From the NCBI RefSeq assembly GCF_001514285.1, contig NZ_KQ949030.1, positions 1 to 64,000 of the forward strand: a DNA stretch of 64,000 nucleotides, given 5' to 3'. Below, piece by piece: positions 46,047 through 54,565 of the stretch; the first letter of the stretch is position 1, and each line of letters opens with the position of its first letter. Origin of the DNA: Streptomyces sp. DSM 15324. GTDB taxonomy: Bacteria; Actinomycetota; Actinomycetes; Streptomycetales; Streptomycetaceae. Both the position numbers and the translations under genes were made by a program. Under the pieces are notes generated by a model, which was given only the letters and a program-made list of their open reading frames with translations, was not told the origin of the DNA and made no database searches.

Positions 46047-46771
46047 TGGCACCGCTTCGACCCGGGCCGCCACACCCACGCCAGCCAGAACTGGGTCGCC
46101 GGCCTGCACAACGCCCACGCCGCCGGGGACCACGACATGGGCGCCGGTCTCCTGGGCGACCTCGCCTACCAGGTCGCCTGGCGGCACGACCACGCCACCG
46201 CCGCCAGCATCCTCCAGCACGCCCTGACCCGCGCCCAGAACCCCGCCGCCCGCTGCCTGCTCCAGCTCCGCCTCGCCCGCACCCTCGCCGCACACGGCGG
46301 CCGCAGCGAACGCCGGACGGTCCTGCGCGCCCTGTCCGCGGCCGAGCAACACCTCAACGACGCCGGCACCGACCGGCCCGCCTGGTGCGCCTGGGTGTCC
46401 GAAGCCGACCTCGCCGTCGACTCGGGCCAGGCCCTCCTCGACCTCGGCGACATCGGCCGCGCCCACCAGCTCATCGCCGAAGGCGAAAGCCTCCTGCCGC
46501 CCTCCCGGGACAAGACGAGGGGCGTCTTCCTCGCCTACCGCGCCGCGAGCCACCTCGACCGGAAAGAACCCGAACCCGCCGCAGCGGCCGCCACCAAGTC
46601 CCTGCTCCGCGCCCGCCGCATCGGAGCCCCCCGCTGCGTCCGCCTCGTCGACGACCTGCTCCCCCCTTCCAGCCCTACGCCCATGCACAGGGCGTCCCCG
46701 AACTCCTGCGACTCGCCGCCGCACAAGGCGAGATCCAGCTGGGCTACGGCCGCAGCGCCCGATCCCGATGA
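46047..46771 (+). pseudogene. 3' part of a TPR-containing XRE regulator
   Basis: From WHRFDPGRHTHASQNWVAGL on, the sequence encodes the TPR region of a regulator type common in Streptomyces (QHALTRAQNPAARCLLQLRL, LLDLGDIGRAHQLIAEGE, CVRLVDDLLP). The last piece (FQPYAHAQGVPELLRLAA) is in another frame, with the shift at about 46665. The N-terminal HTH is missing. Dead gene fragment. Confidence 0.7.
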
Positions 46772-46855
46772 GCGCTGCGACAACGGTCGATCGGCAGCCA
46801 CCGTAGCCGCGGGCATCGCCAGTGATCGATCAGCCTCCGCGATCGCCCCTCGGGT

Positions 46856-47324
46856 CTACGGCTCCTCCGGCCAGCTCATCAGCCGGGTGCCCGTCGCTTC
46901 GTCGTCCAGGGTGATGCGGGTTCGGTCTCCGCCCCCGTACGCGCCGATCCACCTCGTGGTCTTGTCCTCCGCGGTGGCCACCTCGTCCCACCAGCCTTCC
47001 AGCATCGGCCGCTCCCCCGCGCACACGGTGACCCGGTGCCGGCCCGCCACCGGCCTGCCGGCCGCCCAGTTCAGCCGGATCCCCGCGATCATGCAATCCC
47101 GGCACTGGTCGTGCCAGCGCAGACCGAGGCCGACGACGTCCACGACGCGCGTGGCTACCGCGAGCGCCCCGCAGGAGCAGCGGCGCCGGTCGGGCGAGTG
47201 GATGTCGATGCGGGCGAGCCAGTCGGCGTGCGCCGGGTGGGGTGGGGCGGGGTCCAGGGTGGCCGGGTCGATGCCGAGGAATGTAAGCCAGGATCGCCGG
47301 ACTGATCGGCGGCAGGGCCACCAA
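46856..47324 (-). pseudogene. Frameshifted Cys-rich hypothetical protein
   Basis: It starts MVALPPISPAILAY at 47324 (TTG, or GTG three bases on). A shift at about 47284 leads to FLGIDPATLDP, then SPDRRRCSCGALAVATRVVD and WHDQCRDCMIAGIRLNWAAG, ending SWPEEP. The Cys pairs (CSC, CxxC) suggest a small zinc ribbon. Similar small proteins occur on integrative elements in Streptomyces, but I cannot name the family. Confidence 0.5.
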
Positions 47325-47512
47325 CCGGGAAGTCCGCGGAGCTGTTCATCAGCGTCAAGACGGTGGAAGGTGCCCTGTCGCGGGTCTACCGCAAGTTCGG
47401 GGTTCGCTCACGCACCGCGCTCGCGCATGCAATGGCAGTCGCCGTCATCGCAGCCGGAGCGGCCGTGGGTTCCTCTGACGAGAGCCAACTGGGCTCCGCT
47501 GCAAGACGGTGA
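47310..47512 (+). pseudogene. LuxR-type HTH fragment
   Basis: Around a small shift the sequence reads RATNREV and then AELFISVKTVEGALSRVYRK, FGVRSRTALAHAMAVAV, ending in TGA. This is the recognition helix and the end of a LuxR/NarL DNA-binding domain. All upstream domains are missing. Confidence 0.75.
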
Positions 47513-47653
47513 CAATGGGCCAGCCCACCCGCCCCCGCATTCCGCGTGCGCTCGACACACGCCGTTGACGTGACATCCGCGGTTAACACGTGAAGCAAGG
47601 GTTCCCCCGCTCATGCGGGTGGGGCTGATGTTCCTACGTTGAAGCCGTTCCAT

Positions 47654-47785
47654 TTGCCAGCGCGGGCGCGTCGTTGACCCCGTCCCCGACGACCAGCACC
47701 CTGCGGCCCGCGCCCTCCAGCTCCTGCACCGCGCTCGCCCTGTGTTGTGGCAGGAGTCCGGCTCGTACGTCAGTGATTCCGATCC
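47654..47785 (-). pseudogene. P-type metal ATPase fragment
   Basis: On the minus strand about 44 residues read GITDVRAGLLPQHRASAVQE and LEGAGRRVLVVGDGVNDAPA, then LANG. This is the hinge motif GDGxNDAPAL of heavy-metal-transporting P1B-type ATPases and the segment before it. Everything else, including the phosphorylation site DKTG, is absent. A metal transporter next to a zinc-response unit may be a meaningful neighbour or a coincidence. Confidence 0.7.
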
Positions 47786-48034
47786 GCGAGCGCCAGCGGT
47801 TCCATCATCCCCGTGCTCGCCTCCCTGCTGCACAACACCAGCAGCATCGCCGTGGTCGCCAGCTCCGCACGCCTCGTGGGCCACACCCCGCACCTGTCGA
47901 GCGACACCGCCGGACACCCGCGCGCCGCACCACTGGAGGAGCGGCGGGTGCACTGACCAGGACCACCACTCCACATCGCCCACCTCGGGCGCCGTGGAGC
48001 AGACCGCGAGGCACAGCCGACCCTCACAAGTAGT

Positions 48035-48053
48035 AATGGCATTCGTTTTCATA
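48035..48053 (+). promoter_or_regulatory. Putative Zur box
   Basis: TGGCATTCGTTTTCA at 48037-48051 resembles the actinomycete zinc uptake regulator site (dyad around TGAAAAyGrTTTTCA), with a good right half and a degenerate left half. It lies about 40 bp before the L32 start, the position expected for Zur-repressed zinc-free ribosomal protein genes. Confidence 0.5.
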
Positions 48054-48091
48054 TAGCGTGCTTCCTGCTCACCCACTCAGGAGGAGGACCC

Positions 48092-48262
48092 ATGGCCGTT
48101 CCCAAGCGGAAGATGTCCCGCAGCAACACCCGCCACCGCCGCGCCCAGTGGAAGGCGACCACGCCGGCGCTCGTCCCGATCAGTGTCGACGGCGTTCCCT
48201 ACTTGGTGCCTCAGCGGCTGGTGAAGGCGTACGAGCGTGGGCTGCTGCGCCCCGGAGGCTGA
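48092..48262 (+). CDS. rpmF: Cysteine-free 50S ribosomal protein L32 paralog
   Basis: This encodes 56 aa with a strong GGAGGAGG. MAVPKRKMSRSNTRHRRAQW is the universal L32 start. The usual zinc ribbon (two CxxC pairs) is absent and no Cys occurs at all, so it is a C-minus paralog. Such paralogs are made under zinc starvation to replace zinc-containing L32 and free the metal. It is followed after six bases by a CobW-type GTPase gene, a known zinc-response pairing in actinobacteria. Confidence 0.92.
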   Translation: MAVPKRKMSRSNTRHRRAQWKATTPALVPISVDGVPYLVPQRLVKAYERGLLRPGG

Positions 48263-48268
48263 CCGCAC

Positions 48269-49400
48269 ATGCCCTTCGACCGACTGCCCGTCACCGTTCT
48301 GTCCGGATTCCTGGGTGCGGGCAAGACCACCCTCCTCAACCACGTCCTCGGCAACCGTGAGGGACTGCGCGTCGCCGTCATCGTCAACGATATGAGCGAG
48401 GTCAACATCGACGCCGCCCTGGTGCGCGGCGGCGAGGCAGCCCTGTCGCGCACCGAGGAACGTCTGGTCGAGATGACCAACGGCTGCATCTGCTGCACTC
48501 TGCGCGACGACCTGCTCGAGGAGGTCGACCGGCTGGCCCGCGAGGGCCGCTTCGACTACCTGCTCATCGAGTCGTCGGGCATCTCCGAACCGATGCCGGT
48601 GGCAGCCACCTTCGCCTTCGCCCGCGACGACGGCGCCACCCTCGACGACATCGCCCGCCTGGACACCATGGTGACGGTCGTCGACGCCGCCGGCTTCCTG
48701 CCCGGGCTGGCGAGCGGCGACGAGGTGACCGAGCGCGGCCTGGACCAGTACGAGGACGACGAACGAACCGTCAGCGACCTGCTGATGGACCAGATCGAGT
48801 TCGCCGACGTCATCGTCCTCAACAAACTCGACCTCGTCGACGAGGAGTCGGCCGACCGGCTGCGGGCGACGCTCACCCGCCTCAACCCGGCCGCGCGCAT
48901 CGTCCCCGCCGTCCAGGGCCGTGTGAAAGCAGCCGACGTACTGGGCACCAGGCTGTTCGATCTGGAACGGGCCCAACAGGCCCCCGGCTGGGTGAGGGAG
49001 CTCAACGGCGACCACGTCCCCGAGACGGAGGAGTACGGGATCTCCTCGACCGACGTTCGTCACCGAGGACCTCGACAGCGGCGCGTACGGGCAGATCCTG
49101 CGCTCCAAGGGGTTCTTCACGCTGGCCAGCCGCCCGAACGTGACGGGCCTGTGGTCACAGGCCGGCTCCGTCGCACGCTTCGAGCCCTCCGCCGCCCGCG
49201 ACACCGACAGCGCCGACAGCCAGGAACTGGTCTTCATCGGCACGCACCTGCACAGAGACGCCCTGCACGCGGCACTGACCGACTGCCTCATGGCCTACGA
49301 CGAGAGCCCGCCACCCACGGACCCGTTCCCCGCCTGGGACACCTACGGCATCGACGACACCTGCGAGCATGAGCATCCCGGACTCTTGGCAGGCGCCTGA
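48269..49400 (+). pseudogene. CobW/ZigA-type zinc chaperone GTPase with internal deletion
   Basis: The start codon lies six bases after the L32 stop. The N-terminal GTPase is complete: Walker A LSGFLGAGKTTLLNHVL, metal-binding CxCC in NGCICCTLRDDLL, ESSGISEP, and NKLDLVDEE (G4). At about 49050 the frame breaks (GISST), and the C-terminal CobW domain resumes in another frame as FVTEDLDSGAYGQILRSKG and LWSQAGSVARFEPS. It ends with the His/Cys-containing tail DDTCEHEHPG. Compared with the family about 50 bases including the RPFHPxRxW stretch are missing at the break. A truncated GTPase domain of about 260 residues might still be made. Confidence 0.85.
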
Positions 49401-49699
49401 AGACCCCGGGCCGGGCGGCGCACGCGGCCACTGCACCGCCCGGCCCGGTACCCACTCCGATACGGCAGACCGTCATGGGAGAGAACGGATGCGCTTGTCG
49501 CGCCGAGAACCGGCGCGCCCGCTATACCACGCCCGAGCGAAAGGGCTCCAGTCACCTGAGGTTCCGCCACCGCCGGCGCTGAAAGGTCCCTGGTCTGGGA
49601 ACCACGCAGCCGTCACTCTGCCTGATTCCTGCCGGGGGTGTGCGGGTGCACGGCCTCCATCGCGCGTGCGGTGCGTCCGTGGTGTCGTACGGCGAAGCG

Positions 49700-49935
49700 A
49701 GTGGTGTGCGCGATCAGGATTGCGCGGGGGGCCGTGGCGGGCTCGCCGATGCAGTACGCCTCGTCACGCGGACGCTCGTGGACGTCGTCCTCGGCGGTGT
49801 CGCGGTCGCCAGGGTGGCCTGGGTCCTCGGGCCTGCGCACGCGCTCGACCTCTTTACCCCGCCCTTCGCGGCTTGGTGGACGGTCTTCACGGCCGTCGCC
49901 GTCCGGGGCGTCCCGTTCCTGTTGCTGTTACTTCT
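49700..49935 (+). pseudogene. Possible permease fragment
   Basis: One frame reads LVTRTLVDVVLGGVAVARVA, then a hydrophobic stretch AAWWTVFTAVAVRGVPFLLL that looks like one helix of a DUF318/YraQ-type permease. No start or remainder is visible, and the frame runs into the ester-cyclase fragment. Weak call. Confidence 0.3.
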
Positions 49936-49937
49936 TC

Positions 49938-50162
49938 GCTCTGGGGAAGGTCGTGGAATCGGGCGACTCGTTCGAGTGGATCCTTTCCGGCACCCACGAC
50001 CGCGCCAACACCCAACTGGGGATACCTGCCACCGGCAAGCGGTTCGAGTGCCCCGGCGTCACCATCGGCGTGCGGAGCGACGGACTCATCACCGAGAACC
50101 GCGACTACTGGAACTTCGCGGGCTTCCTCGTGCAGACCGGCCTCCTGCCGCCCTTGGGCTGA
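49938..50162 (+). pseudogene. SnoaL-like ester cyclase, C-terminal fragment
   Basis: The frame reads ESGDSFEWILSGTHDRANTQ, ATGKRFECPGVTIGVRSDGL, then ITENRDYWNFAGFLVQTGLL. This matches the second half of SnoaL-like polyketide-cyclase-fold proteins (PTGKxF ... ITExRDYWD). The N-terminal helix and first strand are missing and no start codon is apparent. Confidence 0.7.
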
Positions 50163-50313
50163 ACAGCTGACCGGCCCCCTTCGGCACCGTAAGCAGAAGG
50201 GGCGTACACCGTCCCCGAGGGCCCCGTCTCATCGATGGAACCCGCTGTTGACTGACCGGGGCCGGGCGGGCAGCGGTCATTGTCCGATCATGCTCGGCGA
50301 GCGGGCCCGGGCA

Positions 50314-51192
50314 TCAATCCGGGCCCGGGCCGAGCATGCGGCGGGAGAGCTCGGCGAACTGGAGCAGCTCGGGCATGGTCCGGTGCTTGGAGTAGGCCAG
50401 GGCGACCATGCGCGGTGCGACGCCTTCCAGCGTCAGGTAGACGACGTCGTCACGGCGGTAGAAGCCGGCCATGCCGGCCGGCATGACATAGCAACTGGAC
50501 CCGAAGGCGACGTTCTGCAGGCATTCCTCGATCGTCGACGGGAACCGTCCGCTGTCCCCCGGCGGCGCGACCGGATCGAGCGGGATGCGGCCGCGCCATT
50601 CGGGTACGTCCCTCGGATCCTGCAACAAGGTCATGTCGCGCAGGTCCTCTACATGTACCGCCTTGAGTTCCGCGAACGGATGCTCACTGGACAACGCCAC
50701 CACGCGTGGCTCCGGGAAGAGGGGGACCACCTCGAACATGCCCTCAGGCAGCGGCAGTCGGACGTAGCAGACGTCCACCCGCCCGTCGAGCAGGAAGTCA
50801 ACCTGGTCGGTGACCGAGGTGTGGACGACATCGATGTCCAGTTGCGGCGCCATCCGGGCGAACTCCCGCACGATGGGAGTGACGATGACACCCGGCATGA
50901 AGCCGATGGTGAACTGGTTCACCTCCCGGCTCGCCGTCCGCACCCGCTGCTGCACCGCCTGCGCCATCGCCAGCAACGGCCGGGCGTCCTCCAGCAACTG
51001 GTGCCCCGCCCGCGTCAGTGCGGTGCCTTGCCGGTCGCGCTGGAAGAGGACCACGCCCAGATCCTCCTCCAGCGCTCGGATCTGACGGCTGAGCGCCGGC
51101 TGCGTCATGTAGAGGCGGCTCGCTGCCCGCACGAAGCTGCACTCCTCCGCCACGGCAACGAAGTAGCGAACCCGGCGTAATTCGAGGTCCAT
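50314..51192 (-). CDS. LysR-family transcriptional regulator
   Basis: This encodes 292 aa from the ATG at 51192 (MDLELRRVRYFVAVAEECSF, the usual family start). ATGs at 51204 and 51201 would add three or four residues. The winged HTH spans 1-60 (FVRAASRLYMTQPALSRQIR, LEEDLGVVLFQR). The rest is the LysR substrate-binding domain (QFTIGFMPGVIVTPIVREFA). Type resembles BenM/CatM-like regulators of aromatic catabolism. It lies 57 bp behind the catalase-family gene on the same strand, an unusual tandem rather than divergent arrangement. Confidence 0.9.
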   Translation of the reverse strand: MDLELRRVRYFVAVAEECSFVRAASRLYMTQPALSRQIRALEEDLGVVLFQRDRQGTALTRAGHQLLEDARPLLAMAQAVQQRVRTASREVNQFTIGFMPGVIVTPIVREFARMAPQLDIDVVHTSVTDQVDFLLDGRVDVCYVRLPLPEGMFEVVPLFPEPRVVALSSEHPFAELKAVHVEDLRDMTLLQDPRDVPEWRGRIPLDPVAPPGDSGRFPSTIEECLQNVAFGSSCYVMPAGMAGFYRRDDVVYLTLEGVAPRMVALAYSKHRTMPELLQFAELSRRMLGPGPD

Positions 51193-51249
51193 GAGGGTCA
51201 TCATAATCGAACAGATGGGTGATGGTGGGGCCGGGCCAGAGCACCGACG

Positions 51250-52179
51250 TCAAGACCGGTTGCGCCAGCTGAGCGAATAGGCTGCCTGGCGGGCACGCAT
51301 CAGTTCTCCGAGAGGTCGATGCTCCGTTGCCGCGATCCAAGCGTTGAAGCTGCTCTTCTCGACGGTTTCCGCCAATGCCTCGTCCGGCGCTTGCCGAGGC
51401 AAGCGCAGCCGCGCCACGGTGAGCCACGGCGCGTCCCATGAGACAGAGGAGTCTTCGATCGGCGTACGACTCTCGTCCTCGAAGAACTGGGCCTGGAAGA
51501 GGAACTCCAGGTCGCCGTCGGCGAGTCGCGCACAGATGTCGGCGGCCAGATCCTTGCGCGCTTCTTTGCTGATCTCCGACGAGGCGGCGCACAGCTTCAA
51601 CCGTGCCGCGTAGCCGCCGAACGTGATGGGCATGACGCTGAAGAAGTCATGCGTGGCGAATCCGCTGAACGGCTTCACCATGTCCCGGAAGTTCGCGACA
51701 GCACTGCGGGTCAGCTGCGGCTTCATCGCGGCCTTACGGAGCGCGGCGCCGGGCGCACTCGTGGAGAGGTCGACGATTCCGACGACGTCCGCGCTGCCAC
51801 GGACGTTCAGGGTCTCCTGACTGACCAGCGTGAAGTTCTGTTCGACATCGGCGGACGACGGCGTCGAAGCCCCGAACACCTTGATCGCGAACCCGCGGAT
51901 GTCGGGAGTCCGGTCGGCGGAGAAGTTTCCGTTGGACAGCCGAACATGCGCCTCAAGGGCAGTAGGAGTGGCAAAAATTCCTTGCCTCGCATAATCAGGA
52001 AGATCTTCTTCCACCACGAAGGCGGCTCTCAGAGCAGCCACTTGATTACGGTGCAGCGCTCTGCCGTGGCCTTGCTTTTTCATGCGCTTGCGTTGCAGTT
52101 CAGTGAAAACGTGCGCCTGTTCCTCATGCTGGGTACTCTCATCAGGCAGAAACACTTCGCGCCATCGAGTGCTCGGCAT
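51250..52179 (-). CDS. Catalase-family haem protein (short, SrpA/AOS-like)
   Basis: This encodes 309 aa with GAAGG before the ATG. The catalase core is recognisable: AHVRLSNGNFSADRTPDIRG (distal His is in EAHVRLS) and FAIKVFG, then an Asn region (QNFTLVSQETLNVRG). The classical proximal Tyr motif RxFSYxDTH is not seen. The end EHRPLGELMRARQAAYSLSW corresponds to the HRPLGxxNRxRxxxY tail of catalase-related short proteins. Such proteins may be peroxidase-like or fatty-acid-hydroperoxide-converting rather than true catalases. Intact and cytoplasmic; probably regulated by the adjacent LysR. Confidence 0.85.
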   Translation of the reverse strand: MPSTRWREVFLPDESTQHEEQAHVFTELQRKRMKKQGHGRALHRNQVAALRAAFVVEEDLPDYARQGIFATPTALEAHVRLSNGNFSADRTPDIRGFAIKVFGASTPSSADVEQNFTLVSQETLNVRGSADVVGIVDLSTSAPGAALRKAAMKPQLTRSAVANFRDMVKPFSGFATHDFFSVMPITFGGYAARLKLCAASSEISKEARKDLAADICARLADGDLEFLFQAQFFEDESRTPIEDSSVSWDAPWLTVARLRLPRQAPDEALAETVEKSSFNAWIAATEHRPLGELMRARQAAYSLSWRNRS

Positions 52180-52476
52180 AGGTAAACCTTCTTATTGTTC
52201 GGGCCCTCTGCTGGACAGAAGGCGGCCACGGCCTGACGCCGGCGTCGGCGCCCAGGGACTTCAGCCCTGTTGTGCAGGCGTTCGTGGTTGTTGTGTGTCC
52301 ACACACGCGACGCCCATTCGAGGCAAGCCGCGGAGCAGCCTGCACGTAAGTGCGTAGATCACTGCTCCGACGAGCTTTTCATCCACCATCCGCCACAAGA
52401 ACTTCATCACTACCGCACCTTCTCATTCATTCGCATTCAGGGCCACCGTGCGGCCTTTCTCCCAACGGGTACTCAG

Positions 52477-52690
52477 GGATGTGGCATATCGTGCCGGAGA
52501 TTATCGGCATCCCGTTCGGCGACGAGCAGCACAGTCGCGTTGACTCCGGTGTTGCACATGGACGGCAACCCCGAGGGTCCACGACACACGGACCGTCGAC
52601 GCCGTGCACTTTCAGCTCCGAGTCGGCGACAGCGAGGGCGTCCATCCCGATCTGAGGTGCCGACGATGTTGTGGAACGTTGTCATGTTCC
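52477..52690 (-). pseudogene. C-terminal fragment of a GMC oxidoreductase
   Basis: On the minus strand, across frameshifts, the sequence reads MTTFHNIVGTS, then IGMDALAVADSELKVHGVDG, then GLPSMCNTGVNATVLLVAER. This is the FAD-binding C-terminal motif of choline-dehydrogenase-like GMC enzymes (HxxGTxRMG ... LRVHGVxGLRVVDASxMPxxxxGNTNA). The N-terminal Rossmann part is missing. It belongs to a decayed region of about 1.5 kb. Confidence 0.65.
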
Positions 52691-53719
52691 TGCCCCCGCC
52701 TGCCGGTGCCCGGAAGCCCGACCCGGCAGCGAGGTCACCGAGTTGGTGGGCCTCTGCGGGAACATGCGGTACCAGGGGGTTCACCTACCGCCCAACGAGC
52801 GGCCAGCCCGAGAGAGCCCCCAGCTCCGTCACGTTGCGGCACAGGACAGAGGTGCATGGACATCTGTCCTTCATGCACCAGCGAGCCGCGACGACGCATT
52901 GTCAAAACCTTTTCCTCAAGCCGAGTTCCGTCTTCCACCGAGCATTGCGTCACCCGACTTTTCATGCCAATGCCGATCACCTGCACTGTCATGTCGAACC
53001 GGCATGACAGCAGTACAGAGGCCCTCCTCACCGTCGCCAGTCGCCGTAGCGATGACGGCGACCAGACGATCCGAACCACGCGAACGACTCACCGTCCAGG
53101 CGACGACCTTCCCGCACCCTCGATTCGCGAACACCGATGCCAGCCACGCCCCGTTGCAGCCTCAGGCCGCAGATCCTGACCGGAGCACTCTCACGAGAGG
53201 GCCGGCCCGCGCCCGGATCCCCTCTTTGTCCGAACGCCACCCTGCTCGACCTGGCCACACCCACAGCACCGACATCTGGGCCCGACCTCGCCCCCTGGGA
53301 CATCAGACGGAAGCCTCGCGATGCGCTGCTGCGACGAGCCGTCGGCAGTTCCCGATCACTACGTCAGCACCACCACGGCAGCCTCCGCGAGAGGGCGGCA
53401 ATGCCACCGGGCCGACAGTACAAATCGGCGAGTCAGGCCGGGAGCACGACGAACTCGGTACGGCAAAGGTCAGAAATTCAGCTCCGGAAATTCTGACATC
53501 TCGGGCCTGCCCGCTGAGAACAAGGAACGTTAGAGCCGACTCATGCCGAATCGGCATGGACGGAAGCAGGATCGGCATTGGCGGACTGCGGTTGCGGCCG
53601 CCATAGTCGTTTTCACCAAGCAATGCGGGTGGGCACCCCGATGGAGTTCCGATTCACACGGACCACGACCGCCTCCCCAGCAAATTTCGCTAAGCAACTG
53701 ACCAAAGGAATAACGCCAC
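52691..53719. other. Noncoding region with inverted repeats
   Basis: About 1 kb of lower-GC DNA without a recognised gene. CCAATGCCGATC at 52967-52978 recurs inverted as GATCGGCATTGG at 53570-53581. A hairpin GTCAGAA..TTCTGAC lies at 53468-53496 and the palindrome CATGCCG-AAT-CGGCATG at 53542-53558. The last two lie upstream of the secreted hydrolase and may be its regulatory sites. Confidence 0.45.
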
Positions 53720-54565
53720 ATGAAGTCCACCGTTCGAATCAAAGCGCTGGCGGCTGCCGGGCTTGCGAGTGGCGCGCTCGTAGCCTCGCTGGCCGTGACG
53801 AACGCGAGCGCTGTCGCGACCGGCGCGAATCATCACACCGTCGCCAAGCAGACGGAGCACCGAGCGAAGCCGACGGTGGTCCTGGTCCACGGGGCATTCG
53901 CCGATTCCTCCGGCTGGAACAACGAAATCGGCTACCTCCGACGCCACGGCTACCCGGTCCTCGCGATCGACACCCCGCTGCGCGGCCTGGCCTTCGACAG
54001 CGCCTACGTCGAGGCACAGCTCAAGACCATCAAGGGCCCCGTCGTGCTGGTCGGCCACTCCTACGCAGGAGAGGTCGTCAGCCAGGTCGCCGCAAAGACG
54101 TCGAAGGTCAAGGCCCTCGTGTACGTGGCGGCTCTCATTCCGAAGGCGGGAGAAACCGCCGGCTCCCTGATCGGACAGTTCCCCGGATCGCAGCTCATTC
54201 CGGAGAACTTCCGCACTATTCCCCTGCCCGGCGGTGACACCGACGTGTACCTCAAGGCCGACAAGTTCGGCACCGTCTACGGCAATGGGCTGTCGAAGTC
54301 GGACATCCAGGTCGCCTCGGTCACTCAGGAGCCGGTCGCCCTTTCGGCGTTCACCGACAAAGCCACGGTGAATCCACCGGCGCAGACGCCGAAGTGGGCG
54401 GTCGTCTCGACCGAGGACCACGCCGTGCCGACGGTCGCCCAGAAGTTCGCGGCCCGCCGAGTGGGCGCCCACATCAGCTACACCCGCTCGGGCCACGATG
54501 TTCCTTCGATCAGCCCGGGAGCGGTCGACCGTGCCATCGTCGCCGCCGCCAACACCGTGCACTGA
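53720..54565 (+). CDS. Secreted alpha/beta hydrolase
   Basis: This encodes 281 aa with AAAGGA before the ATG. It has a Sec signal peptide (MKSTVRIK then AAAGLASGALVASLAV, cleavage near NASA at about 31). The mature part begins with a short linker, then TVVLVHGAFADSSGWNNEIG (oxyanion), nucleophile LVGHSYAGEVVSQ (GHSxxG), VVSTEDHAVP (acid) and SGHDVP (His). The type is the EstC/hydroxynitrile-lyase-like family that is often annotated as esterase or salicylate esterase. The last codons overlap the left end of the adjacent IS. Confidence 0.88.
   Translation: MKSTVRIKALAAAGLASGALVASLAVTNASAVATGANHHTVAKQTEHRAKPTVVLVHGAFADSSGWNNEIGYLRRHGYPVLAIDTPLRGLAFDSAYVEAQLKTIKGPVVLVGHSYAGEVVSQVAAKTSKVKALVYVAALIPKAGETAGSLIGQFPGSQLIPENFRTIPLPGGDTDVYLKADKFGTVYGNGLSKSDIQVASVTQEPVALSAFTDKATVNPPAQTPKWAVVSTEDHAVPTVAQKFAARRVGAHISYTRSGHDVPSISPGAVDRAIVAAANTVH

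Noticed and set aside
47600..47632. CRISPR-repeat-like sequence CCCCCGCTCATGCGGG
   Set aside because: Only a single hairpin-like unit is present, with no second repeat, spacer periodicity or cas gene.
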